Shown: positions 45,513 to 58,640, counted from the stretch's first letter. The stretch is 64,000 nt of DNA from Siniperca chuatsi (GCF_020085105.1 NC_058058.1:7527175-7591174), one strand, 5' to 3'. A program made the numbers and translations. Notes: a model not told the origin generated them from the letters alone.

Positions 45513-48500
45513 TGCATAAATATGGGCTCAAAGATAAAAACAAAAAGCTTCATCAGAGCACAGACTTGTTTACCCTGCCAATATTTTGAGCTGTTTATCT
45601 TGCATTGATGTTGGGCCAGTTTCAGCCAGGTAGAACATAGAAACTGTAGAAAATATATGATACACATTTACAGTTGAAACTAATTGAATTCTGAGATTCT
45701 TCCAAACAAATTCATCACAGCCAAGCTTATACTTCTATCCTTTTAAACAGTGTCCAGTGTCCATCTTCTGAAGAAACATTGTCTTTTAAAACTCAACTCA
45801 CATAAATTTGATACAATAAATACAATTACCTTCTTTTTAGTTTATATGTAGACTTTGTACTTTGACATAATGTTATTTTGTCTGGCAGTGTTAATTTATT
45901 TTATTTCTCGTTCATTTTGAGCAGATGACACTTGTAACAGATGTGTGTGGTTTGAGATTGTGGGAGAGCCGTTATGTGTATGTTCTTGTTGACGTTATGT
46001 TGATTGTTTTGTGTCGTTGGATTGTTTAATTTATCATCATTACTATTATTTAGGTATTTATTTTTTGTTTAAAAGTCTGTTCATCTTCAAGTTTTTGTTC
46101 CTGAGGATCCCCCTTAAATTTGAAATATAAATATTTGGGTTACTAAGCAAAAACTGATACTAATACTAACTGATAGTGAAATGGTAAATAAAGCTGTCAC
46201 CTTAAACTAATTATTATATTATATTATACAATGACTGGAGAACGGCATGTAACAAAAGACAGCCAGTGAGGTGCACAGTAGCCCACTTTACTCATGCTGC
46301 TACAGAGTATGATCTTAAAGATTTGTGAAAATAATAAGCGTCCTCTGCTCAGACCTGGACTGGATGAGCAGCAGAGACTTGAGTGCTGTGCTGAGCCATG
46401 CGTCTGTAACGTTCTCGATCTCAGACTGAAGCTGTAGAAGCAGCTCCCTCTTCATAGGACTCAACAGGCCTGAAAGAGACCACAACATGCAGAAACTCTG
46501 TTTTGGATGTGCAGTAAGTATACAACCTCAATACTACAAGATTTAGATACCACTATCAGCATATCAGGATTCCCATTTTACTGTTTCTAAATGTCTGAAG
46601 TGAATCACCACCCAAAACCATAATTCCACAGTCTCATATTTAAAAAGGCAAAAGGTAGCAGAAACACACAAACACACAGGTCTTCAACACAAACAGTTTT
46701 GTTTATTTTGGCCACTGGGCTGAAACATTACCTGGTTTGTTGTTGCTTCATTTTGCCTTTTGGATATTGGACTGTGGAACAAATTTTTACTGTTATCAAA
46801 CATGTTTTGAATTGCTGGAAGTGCTCCAAGGTTTTGTCTTAGGAAAACAAACGCACCAAAAACAGGCCATTCTGAGCATGATTCACAACCACGAACACCG
46901 TCTACTGGCTTGAAGTCTTTTTACTTTAACTAAAGAAGGTTTCCAAGCGATACTGTTGTATTCTCATTTCAAACTCCAGGTGTGCAAGACAGATTTATTG
47001 ATGCAAACTCACCTCCAACATTCCCCTTATAGCTATTGTAGATCTCTTTTAGCCGGCGGTAGCGAAAGGCCAGTTTCCGCATCCACTCCACCCCTCCCTG
47101 GACTCCCGTGGTGGTTCCTGATGCCCCTCCACCACTGGGACCATTAAAGCCATCCGTCAAGAAGTTGTAGTTACTAAAGAAGGGAGAAACACTTAAATCT
47201 GCTTCCCAGTCATGATGTTGAAGTGTTTAATGAGGCCAATGTGTGTGAGATAAGGGTCATTGTACTGCATAGTGTGCGTTAGTTACAGGACAGAATATAA
47301 CACACCTCAGTTCTTGTCCATTGTCATCAGAGGCAACATCCTCAACATGGACTTGATCACATTCCTTAAAAGAAAATTTAAAAAAGTTTTCTTTTTTACA
47401 AATTGTATAATCACGTATTTGAGATGAGAAAATCTCATCAACAAGCTTGAGATGATGGACCTTTGCAACAGCCTCCTAAGCTGCCATTTAATTGACTATG
47501 AGTTTTACAATACCCATGACTGGAAGGAGCACCTCTAGTTAGTTTTTCTTGAATGCAAATAAGTTTTCTATTCATGTAGTTTTACTGGTTTTGATTAACA
47601 GTCCTTTGTGTCTCCACCCTTTTCTAACTAATTCACTTCTGTGCATGAATTTCTCGAGAACTCAGGGAGCTTGATAAGAGAAAAGGTAATTCATTATACA
47701 ATTTAGTTACGATGGTCAAAAAATAGATATGGGAAAATATGAAAGGTTTCTCTTTAATCATGGGTTAGTACCAGCTGCTGTGACTGAGTTTAAAAAAGTA
47801 AAAATAAGAAATAAAGAAATTAAAAAATAAATAAAATAAAATCTTTCCTGCCATGGCTACACCAGTCTGAATGTATCTCACTGTACCTCCAGGTCATTGA
47901 AGAAAAGGTGAGTGTCTGCTAGCTCAAAGATCAGCTCCTCCATCTGCAAACCCAGGTTCAGCACTGTTGCTGGGTCCTAAAACAAATAAACAATAAACTG
48001 AGTAAGACCTTTTTATTTTATGTTGTAGGCTCAAATGTTTTGCTTATTTACAGAAACAAACCTTGCCAAACTTCTGCGCGTAGGAGCCAGTGAGCAGTGA
48101 GTGGAATATAATAATGGTCTCATCCAGATCCCACAGAAAAATGCGCTAAAAACAGCAGGGAAGAATAAGATTACACTTTGCATTCTAAAAGTAATGTTAT
48201 CTATTTTTTATGTTTTACAATTGACATGAGAAAAATATTTACAACCAAATGCTATTAACCTTTTTCATCTGGTTAGTCCTTACATCAGTAGCCTCCCGGT
48301 TAGAGAGACCATGTGATTTGTTCCAGACTACACAGGTCTAGCTCTGTCTTAACTGCTAGAATGCTGCTTAGTAGTTTGTTTGTGTGTGCAATGATAAGTC
48401 AGCTGCTGACTTGCTTACCTCCAGGTCACTCTCAGTAGGTGGGGAGTTATCAGACTTCTTGCCCTTCCCTTTGGCTTTGCCAACAGAGTTCCTGCGTCCA

Positions 48501-51500
48501 ACCTCGTCCTGATCTCTGGCTCCAGCGGGGAGAGCCACACTGGTAGGAAGGGCTGCACCTGCAGGGAGGTTCTCTGGTGGGGACGCATCTTAGTAAGAAA
48601 GTAAGAAATTAGTAGCTGAACTATGGCTGCAGCTATGAATTATTTTAGCAATCAAGTATTCTACCGATTATTCCATCGATTAATGGGATAAGAAATACTT
48701 TTGATTTATTAAAGAGCAATAGTAAATATGCAAAAGAGAATGTTATGTCTCAAACTTGTACAACGATTAAAAATCCTATACTGTATAGCAGAACAGTGCT
48801 GACAAGTAGTTAAAATAAACAGATAGAAATACTCAATGTGATAACATGGTCCTTTTGAAATAGCCATCATAATGTAATCTCCCTTTAGAGATAATATAAA
48901 TCAAAGTACTGAAATTACCTCTGGGAGGAAGTCCAGCTGAAGCGGCCTGCTCCGACTTCACAGCTGAATATCCGGCCACTCCCACACCGTGGTCATCGCT
49001 GCTGGGCAGCCCGGCAGGCACGTAGCTGGGAGGCAGAGCGTAGTACTGAGAGAACTGACTCTGTCCCAGAGAGTTGTAGCTGCTAAATTCCTGGAGGAAT
49101 AAAAGAAAACAGTTTTGATCAATAGAAGGAGGGAGGTGGAAAAAGAGACACATGGGCGGTTTGACACACATGTCAATGAGCAAGTTGAGGAGCACTAGAT
49201 TTTATTGCTGCAGCTAATGACATGACAACTCACTGTTGACGGTTGTCATAGTAACACAACACACTTTCCGGCTCAGTCCTCAGCACACTCTGAGACGACT
49301 GAATCTGTGTCGCCCAACAAAACTAAAATCAGGCTGGACACTACTCTGCTAATGGCTTAACGGACAGGTTTTGGCTGCTTGTGGAAGATGGATATCCCTT
49401 CACTGTGGTACTGCGTGTTCCCAACATCACATGTCTGACGTGGCTCTCTCATCCCTGATATACATCAAAACAAGATGAGAAACCGCCTGTCAGTGGTTGT
49501 GCTCTCTCCCAACATCAACAGCAGGCTCACATGTCCCATTAAAAGTGCCTGCAACTTTTCTTTGGTTTAGTTTCTTTGTCCCTGTACACCTTACCTATAA
49601 GCTAATTTTAATTTTTACAGAAAATGAAAGAAATACATTTAACATACTAGCGTATTTAATTGTATTCATTGTTTATTTTAAGTTAAATATTAATCTGTAA
49701 ATCTGCAGACCACCTGCAGATATAACATAATATTATCAAATCAAAAATAGTTAAAACTGATAATGACAATTTTGACAATTCTATGTTTAGTTTTATTTAA
49801 GATACATAATTTTAAAGATGGAATACGCTTACAAGTCTTTGGGGTTTCATGTGTGCTGATAATTAAACAAAAAAAAAGACAAAAAAAATCTACATCTTTT
49901 CTTCTTGCACTGATCAAGAGAATACATGTGAACAATGCCGCTTGCGTCACATGCATGCTGATAAAAAGCGAATATATCACAAGCCTTAAAAGGTAGAGCC
50001 CGACTGATATATCAGCAAATCAATCAACGTGTATGTTGGCAGATATGTAAAGAGAAATGGCAGAAATATTATATAGGATGCAAGTTTCCCCCCCAGAATT
50101 CAGGTTTTCACACAGAGACAGAGTTTTGCACTTAACATACTTCTTACCTGGTTGGCCACTGTGGTGGAGGTTGTGGTGGCAGCCGTAGCTGAAGGGATGC
50201 TAGAATACACACTGGATGTTGTGAAGCTTGAGCCTGAAGACAGAAAAAGCTCAGCTAAAACAATGTCAGAGGAAAATAAAAGTATTTTTACATAGTATTT
50301 TAAGTGACTAACAACAAGAGAGGAAAACAGAGCTGTGCCACTGCAAGTTCTCCTTTATTTTTGAGTGCTTCTCATATCTGCGGACAGTGTGACAGCGCTA
50401 TCTTGTGAGACAGAGTGAGATTGCAGCTTGCCTTGGCTGGGGTATGAGTAGTGCAGATGGCCTGGCTGGGTTGAGGTATATGCGGTGCTGAAGCTGAGAA
50501 ACCCAGGCTGGCCACCAGAGGGTGCCTCAGGCAGCCCTGTCTCTGTTTTAATACCTGGCCACATAGCACCTGAAGATGAAAGAGAGCAATGGAAGCAGAG
50601 AATGAAAGAGGCAGCGAGAGGAGTGGGTCACTGAAGACGGGGCAAAGTTAAAAAACCAGGTCCTTCAGTCAAGATGTGGACTTTGTGTTTAAGCAGAGAT
50701 CAAAAGCAAATCGATTCCACAGCGCCAAAGCAAAGTAACAAAAGGTGTGATTCTGGGTTTTTAGTGAGCAGACAGTGTTAAAATAGGCTGTTAGAGTAGG
50801 AGTGGGGACTAACCAAAGGGCGGGAGGCCGTAGGTCTGGCCTGTCTGGGGGAAGGCTGAGTACACAGTGGACTGGGCCAGAGGAGGAAAGGCCACCTGGC
50901 TGGTGTAAGATGTCACAGCTGGGCTGAAAGACAGAAAGAGCAAAAGAATCAGTACCTACATCAAATCAGAGCATACCTGCAAGTAAAACTAGAGACTATG
51001 TTTTTAAGAGTATCTGTGCATAAAATTTGGTTGACACCCAAGCATTTCCTGAACACAAAAATGGTATTTAACCCTATTTTTCCTCACAGTAACAGCTATT
51101 TAGTCACACAGTTATACCTGCTTAAGCAGGAATACGTTGCAAAAACAAAAAAACCCCCACTTTAAACGCACTTCATATTCAGGGTTGTTCCGAGCTAAAG
51201 CAGCGCCTAATATTGGGGAGAGGTAATAGCACATGTAAAGGTGGGCCTGGAGGTAACTGAGGAACATTGGACTAATACATGGGAAAGCCAGCCTAAGACC
51301 TTCTGAGGAGTTCTGTTAGAAGAACATAATAGGGTATTTTGTGACACCAAAGTTGAAATTTATACAAAAGGGCTCTCAGGAACAAAACCAGTGCTAAGGA
51401 CAATGTAAAAAAGGTTTATCACCCAAGGGACGAGGCATACTAGTCTCTGTGTGCCCCTGCTGTTGTCTGCTACTGTCAGTCTTCAGCAGCATACTTGGGG

Positions 51501-54195
51501 TGTGTTTATCCACAACTTGGCTGCCTACAGAGCACTGAGTGTAGTCTAAATTTTAAAGTGGAAAATGTTGTTTCTGTGTGGACATCATCTCCAACAAAGA
51601 CAATTATAAGTGCACGCACAGTAGAGCAGGAAAACTAGATTATAGCTGAACTGGTGCAACCACTAAAAATTCTTAGTGTCACTTGGCGGGATTTTACTTG
51701 CATGTGAGTCAAATGGCTGCACTAAATGTCACATTTCATGTACTTAAATATGGGTAACATTCAAACATGATAAGATATTCACATTTCTTCCATATAGTCT
51801 TGGGCAGTATCAAGGTATTACGGTATACCAGGGTATTTAGAAATCCTGAAGGTATGATTTTACTGTCAAAAACGCAGACGCTCCCCGTTCTGGTGGATCG
51901 ACCATACTGGCTCTTAGATCGTTTATTTTCTGTGCGCCCCGTTCAGATTTGAGTGAGTATGTTTGCTCAAAAGATGCTCTGTGCTTTGTCTCGTAACGTT
52001 AGTGGCGCCTCGCATTGCCGCTTTTAATAAATCGCCACAGTCTCGGAACATACTGGTCTTGGACATACTGGTTTTGAACTGTCTGTGGGACGATTGAACA
52101 TGTAAGAGTCCGTCCATTCTTGATTAAAAGCTCAAAGTTTTGCTGTCTACTTGCCATGAGAAATTACTTCTCTGACTTGCTTATTTCTCCGACTGTCCCT
52201 CATCTCGTCTCCGCTGTCACACAGGCGAGTCGCAATGCACAGATTTGATTGACTGAGCAGCGTCACATGAGATGACTCTGGGTTGCTAAACTAGTGCTGT
52301 AAAGGCTAGAAAAGCTGCACCGGTTAAAAACACTGAAACACTCCGGCATGCTACAATGACTTCTATCACCAGCAGCTCAGCTTTTATACCGTATACCACG
52401 GTAAAATGTCAGAAAGGTATGAAAAAATAGATACTGCCCAAGCCTAGTTTCATGCAGTGTACTCACTTGCTTCCTTGATAAACCTGTTGGGTGTATTCAG
52501 ATGTGGCTGTTGTGTCTGTGGCTGTCAAAAAGACAACACGTCTTCAGTTTAACATACAAGAGCAGCTTTCGTCTTTTCAGACCTTGACTGTGCATTGTTT
52601 AGAACTGAGGCAGTGTTTCTGTTCGTACCAGGATGTGCATACGAGTTCATGGAGTCACCGCACTCTTGAGGTGCTGCCCCCCTGTCTGCGTCCGACTGCT
52701 CTTGATCATCTGCAATCAAACACAAATTGTCAATATTTTTCCAGGAACATTTCTGAGTGCTGTCGCATTTTCTACCAACCTGGATCAAGTTGGGCTGTGG
52801 ACAGGGCAGAGTAAGAGCTTCCCTGCTCTGATGAACCTAACACAGCAGCTGGGCTCCCATCGTCACCTAAATTACTGGAAGAGCATAAAGAATCCATTAT
52901 AATTATAAGATTTCTGCTGTGGGCAAACAGCCATATAAAAAAATAATAAGTTAAATCTGGCAAAAAAGGCTGAGACAACAATCACATGAAAAAACAAGCC
53001 ACAGTGGAAAATGTCTTTCTTTAATAAATAGTATAGAATAAGTATAGAATAAATTCAGTTTATTCAAAATTAAACGTTTGCTCTTAGTGGTTTTCCATCA
53101 GAATGTGTAAGCAGCAATTTAAAAGATCAGAAACATATCTAAAATCAAGACCAACTTTGGCTCTTTCTCCAGTCCACCGTCTATTTCAAGCTTGGACTTC
53201 TTTGTCTGCACACACATAAAAAAAACGTTATCACCATAAGTATTTTCAGGATTGTGATATGCATCTTTTTCCCCTCAATATTGTAACCAATAAAACCAGA
53301 TGAAAATAAAATAAATACTGACTGAAAGGTGAAGTTAAATACTACTTTCAAACACAGGTCCTTCAGAGCATCAAGTTTTCTTTCATGGAGTATTATTTCA
53401 CGATGCAAAAAGCTTATTTGCTGCGTAGCATTAAATAGAAATACTTGACATCAGTACATCAACAAAATAGTGGGATCCACACAGTGTCACGATACTACAA
53501 TATACTCTGCTGTGAAAAAGGATGTACACAGGTTTGCACAAATACTGTAGTTGTGATACAAAACTACTGTGAAATGATCTTTGCACCCTTAACTGCTTTA
53601 TTGTTCAAATTACAGATTAGTAACAATCAATATCAATTTAATGATTTTTAATCTATAATAATATATTGTTTTATTTTATTAACAACTTGTGCAGTCTAGA
53701 AAATATGAGAAATGCATTTCACAAATTACGAGAACCAATAACAATGTTTAAAAGTGTTTATTTTGTCTGAACAACAGTCAAAAAACACAAGGGTAATCAA
53801 TTTATGATGGAGTGCAAAAGAGAAAAATGTTAAATGACAACAATGACCAGAATTGTCATTGATTATCTTTCCATCAATCAGTCAGCTACTCATTTCAGCA
53901 GTACAGTGAACCTCATATTCAACTATGCTCGTAATTTCTTAATTTGAGTCCATCCTTCACTCTAAAATTCACTGAAATCCGCCATCAACTTTGGTTGGGT
54001 AAAAAAGAAAATTTACTACAATTAAAACCTGCAACAACAATGTGAGAACTGAGAAGCATGAGATATTAAATGTTGATCAAATATTTCATTCACCACCACC
54101 CCCCCGGTCTGTGTTGGCGTCATTGTGGGTAGACTCACCGGCAGCTCAGGCAGCTCCTGCGAGTCATCCATCTCTGCAGCAGAGCGACCCGACAT
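44370..54195 (-). CDS. eya3: Eyes absent homologue 3, transcription cofactor/phosphatase (615 aa)
   Basis: EYA proteins are SIX partners with a C-terminal HAD-type Tyr phosphatase domain. Exons in order: 54139-54195, 53135-53205, 52780-52874, 52629-52709, 52467-52521, 50814-50923, 50432-50569, 50148-50233, 48919-49090, 48419-48588, 48062-48145, 47887-47976, 47306-47364, 47013-47173, 46355-46469, 45320-45441, 45097-45197, 44370-44450. The N-terminal half is Tyr/Pro/Ser/Gln-rich ([24 protein letters not shown]). The EYA domain (about 340-615) has the catalytic [13 protein letters not shown] (Asp351, Asp353), [71 protein letters not shown] and the ending HNMPFWRIS...LELDFL. It fits EYA3 by the [11 protein letters not shown] start and by synteny. 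One intron uses a GC donor and the exon 2 donor is weak. ATG 54195 is used; the in-frame ATG at 54171 matches the human start. Confidence 0.94.
45457..45508. repeat. (CA/TG)n microsatellite beside an eya3 acceptor
   Basis: About 26 dinucleotides. On the transcribed (minus) strand it reads (TG)n and ends about 15 bases before the exon that starts at 45441, so it occupies the branch-point/pyrimidine-tract region. Confidence 0.95.
48618..48770. mobile_element. Partial GATTAATCG-family MITE in an eya3 intron
   Basis: GGCTGCAGCTATGAATTATT followed by TTCCATCGATTAATGGG matches the left part of the family. The right end is not recognisable. Confidence 0.45.
51799..52442. mobile_element. MITE with CTTGGGCAGTATC ends in an eya3 intron
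   Basis: It begins CTTGGGCAGTATCAAGG and ends ATAGATACTGCCCAAG, inverted repeats of about 13 bp. Internal GGTATACCAG and CCGTATACCACGG lie close to the two ends. About 644 bp, non-coding, in the intron between eya3 exons ending at 52467 and starting at 50923. No clear target duplication was seen. Confidence 0.75.
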
Positions 54196-56908
54196 GTCTG
54201 CACGCACAGCCTACTCTCTGTAGCTGGAAAGCGTGTCCGGACCCTGCTTTACACAACCGCAGGAGCAAAAACACATAGGCACAGAATAAATGGCTGTGGG
54301 TTTTGACTTATGTAGTTTTCCGATGCATGACTCTCCCCTCCCCTTGACTCATAAGCGCTCTTCGATGCATCCCTCTCCTGCCATTATCGTGGGGGTGATC
54401 AGCAGGGAGGTGGCGGCGATGGAGGGAGTGGGGCACCCTGGTCTAATCTCTAGCACGAGACCCGCAGGTGAGGCACGTGTGGCACTGACGTTGCTTAATG
54501 TCCCCACCACGCTTGTGTTTACTGTGGGATTAAGGAAGCGTGCCAGTTTACATGTGACCTAACCTTCATTCAACGAAAACATATTCTCCAGAAGCATTAG
54601 GTTCTCAGGTGCAAGCTGTCGTATCAATAGATGTCCAGAAGGGATAAGATCTAACCTCATTTTGTCCACCGCTTGCTCATCCGGCCTTTCCCCCACGGCT
54701 GGAGCGACATTTATATAACTGACATAACGTAGACACAGAAAGAGAAAATGGGTCAGATGGAAAATTCAAAGCCGCACAAATGTGTCAGGCAGTTGTTAAC
54801 GGCGCACGTTCTGAATCAAAAGCGTACCACCCGAACTGGCTAGGGCCATCGAAGCATGTCAGCTTATGCAAGATTTAAAGTAAAAAGTAAAGTAAAAAAA
54901 AGTATTTCATTTGAATGAAAATAAGACCACTTTGGATGATGTACTGATGATAAATTAACCTGCATACTTATATTTAGGATATTTCGACTGCATAAGCTGT
55001 AAGATCCCAAACTTTAAAGATGATAAAGTCAGAAAGAGTAAGATAATCTGCACTTTCTCAGCTGCACTGACCCCAAAACATCTTACGCTCTCAAGCAGCT
55101 GCTTTTTAATAATATTCATTGCTAATTCATCAAACCAGACTCCCAGTTTATACACACTGCTGCTGCTGCTTATCTCTGGCTGATTTGACAGACTTGAATC
55201 CATCAAAGCCACGGTCCCCCCAGCTGTTGCCACTGGTAACAGTCACGTCCCCTCTGCCAGCATCGCAACAACACTCGGGTTGAATTGCGCTACCTTAGGA
55301 ACAACATCGCCCTGATACAGGACGCTTCGGGAGTCTCTGTTTCAAGAGGGAGAAGTCTAGGGGACACCACAGAACAGGGAAAATCAGTTAAGCAGTGGCG
55401 TTGGGTGCTAGTCTAAACATCTAATATCGTGTGTTGGACTTAACTTGACTTGGAATAGACTTATTTATTTGACAAAAAAGTCAGGAACATCTTATCTTAC
55501 AGGTTGTGTAATTTCCTATAAGGTTTCCTGGATAGAAATAGCCAATGTAATTTGTACTTACTGAAATAGACAATATCCTGAGACAGCTGATTTTCAGAGG
55601 TACTTCCTCTGTTCTGATCTTAATGACTAGAAATACTTTCAGAGATCCATTTCAACCAAGGTAAATATTAATTTAACTTCATATTTGTCGAATTGGTTGC
55701 TTGCCTGCAAAGAAATCTTAAATTATTTAACATTTTTTGCTGACCTGAAGTACAATGACTGAAATACTCTCTCGGTCATGCTAGCAACTGATCACTGCAT
55801 CCATTTCTCCTCTAAATTTTCCAGAAACCTTCCTAAGCATTCACAGTGTCATATGTGTTCATCTCTAGGAAATTATTTGGAAAATATAGGACCTGTAAAA
55901 TAAAGCATTTCCACAAGGTTTTCATATGACTGGTGTACTTTAGTTAAATATAAATCTAAAAGGAGGATTGTTATTTTGGTTCCATTAACTTTCTAGTGAG
56001 AACAACAATGACAACTCATTTTTAGCAGATTACAAATAACGTAGATGAAGTTCTCTGCCTGCATTTTCTAGCTATGCAACCGTTAACTTTATGTTGTAGA
56101 TTGGCAAAACTGTGCCAGACCAGTGATTGGTGATCATTAAATACTTTCAACACCTCTGTTTGATCTGATACCCATGTCTCTAGTAATGTTTGTCCTGCAC
56201 ACTGCACAGTAATACCGTTTGGCAGAAACCCAGGCACAGCACAGCATCAACTCAAGGTTAAGTTCCCATCCATGTAATCTAGAAGTGTTAGCCGACTACC
56301 ATTACGTTAGCTGAATCCAGCAAATAACCCAGCCGATGACAGTTTGCTATGAAGGTGATGTATGACATTAGACTATTTCCTGGAAAACAGTAGCTCGTTA
56401 ATCTTTCATTTAACCACAGAGAGGTTGAAATATGCACAGTCAACACACGAAGCAAGATATAGGCAACTAAAACGAACTGATACGAATACTATGATCAACT
56501 ATAAACAGACATTCATATAGCGTACCACCCCAGCAGTTAGACGCAGCCGTGCAAGCTTTCCAACAGGAACGTTAGCTTCTCAACGTTAGCATACAGAGTC
56601 GATACATTTAAACGCTTAACCATCAATACTAATAGAAAGGCCTGCGTCATCCGCTGTCGATTTTGCATGCATGCTAGCTAACTTGTCTAGGTTTAATGGT
56701 GGTTAAATAACTAAGCTGGCTGTGAGTTACTTAGTTTGGCCCGGGCATTAAAGTTTTACGCTCCAGAAATTAGACTGGACCAGCAGCCATTGTAGTGGGT
56801 ATTGAAATGGCATCGTGTGAAAGCATCTCACTCCCGCTGCACCGGACTGCAAAGCTAATCGCAAAATAAACATCCCTGTCATACCAAAATGGTCAAAAGC
56901 AGTCTTAC
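54196..56908 (-). other. Presumed first intron of eya3 and 5'UTR part of exon 2
   Basis: Just upstream of the ATG, the minus strand has an acceptor-like CCAGCTACAG, giving a short 5'UTR in the ATG exon. The rest is probably intron. Apart from short open frames in a GC-richer patch (54.3-54.55 kb), no exon or well-bounded repeat was recognised. Confidence 0.45.
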
Positions 56909-57060
56909 CATTGAGTGACCGAGAAACGCTTTTATTAAAGCGTCTATAATTGAATCCTCACTGTCAAGCTTTGTCTGTTGTTAGGGAGCACTATTTTGCA
57001 GGAAGTTATCTTTGCTGGGCCTACTGCTCATGTGCACATTGCTCATTCACGAGAAGCCCT
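56909..57060 (-). promoter_or_regulatory. Probable eya3 5'UTR exon 1 and promoter
   Basis: On the minus strand CTCAATG is followed by a strong donor GTAAGA (56908-56903). This lies in a GC-richer stretch at the expected distance upstream of the eya3 coding exons. The 5' end and the promoter elements are not fixed. The ATG at the exon end is out of frame with the coding start used here. Confidence 0.45.
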
Positions 57061-57369
57061 TTCTTTGGCGCGACGGGAGACGACAGGTGTGGCGGTACGT
57101 CAACACAGGTGAGAGGCTGCCAACATTTGAACAGAAGAAACTTCTTGATAAATGTTGTCAGGGTGTGTTACTTCTAATAAATTCATGTTGATGTCAGACA
57201 ACTTGTAAAAATAGTTTGGTAATTAAATTAAATGAGTTTGGCTAATTTTAAGTTTAGACTAATTTGTCATTTTCAATTGGAAAAAATACAGTTTACTGTT
57301 AATTTTTTTTTCTTCCGGACCAGATAAAATATATAAAAGATATAAAACTGACAAAATATCAGATCAAAT

Positions 57370-57560
57370 ATCAAGATCAGAAGCAGCTTTATTGACCAAG
57401 TATGTGTGCACATACAAGGAATTTGACTCCGTTTTGTTGTTGCTCTCAGTGTACATACACAGAAATAGATATACAGCTAAAAACAAGGACAACAAAGCTG
57501 AACAAACATTTAACTTTTATGTACATACAAGTACGTGAAAAACATAAATATATATAAATA
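57370..57560. repeat. Dispersed-repeat-like segment
   Basis: The stretch with AGCAGCTTTATTGACCAAGT and GGAATTTGACTCCG has the look of a common fish interspersed repeat. The family is not assigned. It directly adjoins the R4/Rex6-like LINE remnant. Confidence 0.35.
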
Positions 57561-57564
57561 AAAC

Positions 57565-58165
57565 TTCGTCCTTCACCCTCCGCGGGTGGTCTCATCCTTC
57601 GAGCTCGGGTCCTCTACCAGAGGCCTGGGAGCTTGAGGGTTCTGCGCAGTATCTTTGCTGTTCCCAGTACTGCACTCTTCTGGACCGAGATGTCTGGTGT
57701 TCTTCCAGGGATCTGCTGTAGCCACTCCTCCAGTTTGGGGGTCACTGCCCCGAGTGCTCTGATGACCACAGGCACCACTGTCGCCTTCACCTTCCAGGCC
57801 TTCTCCAGCTCTTCTCTGAGCCCTTGGTACTTCTCTAGTTTCTCATGTTCCTTTTTCCTGATGTTGCCATCACTTGGTATCGCCACATCAACCACAGTCC
57901 AGTCCATACACTATGCCAGCTACTTGGTTATGGCGCTCCATGTATGCTTTCCCTGCCAGCATCTTACACCCTGCAGTTATGTGCTGGATTGTCTCAGGGG
58001 CCTCTTTGCACAGCCTACACCTTGGGTCTTGTCTGGTGTGGTAGATCTGGGCCTCTATCGCTCTGGTGCTTGGCCTCCCATGATGGACCCTCCTCCAGCA
58101 CCTCTTCCTCTGTTCCCCATTGCTTGAGACATTCACTGAGCACGTCATCTGTTGGGTCCTTATCT
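57565..58165 (-). mobile_element. R4/Rex6-like LINE remnant (3' part)
   Basis: One minus-strand frame (57888-58148) holds a C-x2-C-x7-H-x4-C knuckle (CRLCKEAPETIQHITAGC), typical of non-LTR elements with a restriction-like endonuclease. A second frame (57614-57907) begins DWTVVDVAIPSDGNIRKKEH and continues EKYQGLREELEKAWKVKATV, the endonuclease core, ending RRTLKLPGLW. In intact relatives about 70-100 residues separate these parts, so the copy has an internal deletion as well as 5' truncation. A (TA)n run follows at 58168. Confidence 0.72.
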
Positions 58166-58167
58166 TA

Positions 58168-58195
58168 TTTTATATATATATATATATATATATAA
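58168..58195. repeat. (TA)n microsatellite
   Basis: Short TA run next to the truncated end of the R4/Rex6-like LINE remnant. Confidence 0.85.
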
Positions 58196-58351
58196 AATGA
58201 CACAACAATGAACAACAACATACAAGTCAATATCAAGACAAAAACATAAACCATATAAAATGCATTGGTGCATCAAAAGAGTTGAAAGATAAAGCTTGTA
58301 AATGTTAGTAAGAAGGTTAATCCTAAATAGTAGATCAACTCCTAAAAATAC

Positions 58352-58640
58352 AATTAGAGTCGAAACAATGAGTTGATCAATTGGTTGGAAAATGAAAATT
58401 AATCAGCAACTGTTTTGATAATTGAATAATTCTCTGGTTCCAGCTTATCAGTTGTGAAGTTTTTCTTTGTCTTACGTGATAATAAACTGAATATCTTTGG
58501 GGTTTGGACATATGAAGATGCCACCTTCAGCTTTAGTAATTGCTGATGAGCATTTTTCACTATGTTATGTCATTTTATAGACCAAGTGATTAATCGATTA
58601 AATGATTGTCAACAAAAATAATTGTTAGTTGCCCTACTAT
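58352..58640. mobile_element. GATTAATCG-family MITE
   Basis: Worn left end (AGTCGAAACAATGAGTTGAT), middle GATAATAAACTGAATATC, right end GTGATTAATCGATTAAATGA then TTAGTTGCCCTAC. Non-coding, intergenic. Confidence 0.55.

Noticed and set aside
52491-52902. Plus-strand frames of 107 and 89 codons
   Set aside because: Antisense to three eya3 exons with correct splice borders on the minus strand.
54290-54562. 90-codon plus-strand frame in a GC-richer patch
   Set aside because: No recognisable protein features; lies in the presumed first intron/promoter side of eya3.
57633-58195. Plus-strand frames of 164 and 116 codons
   Set aside because: Antisense of the R4/Rex6-like LINE remnant, whose minus-strand frames carry the recognisable motifs.
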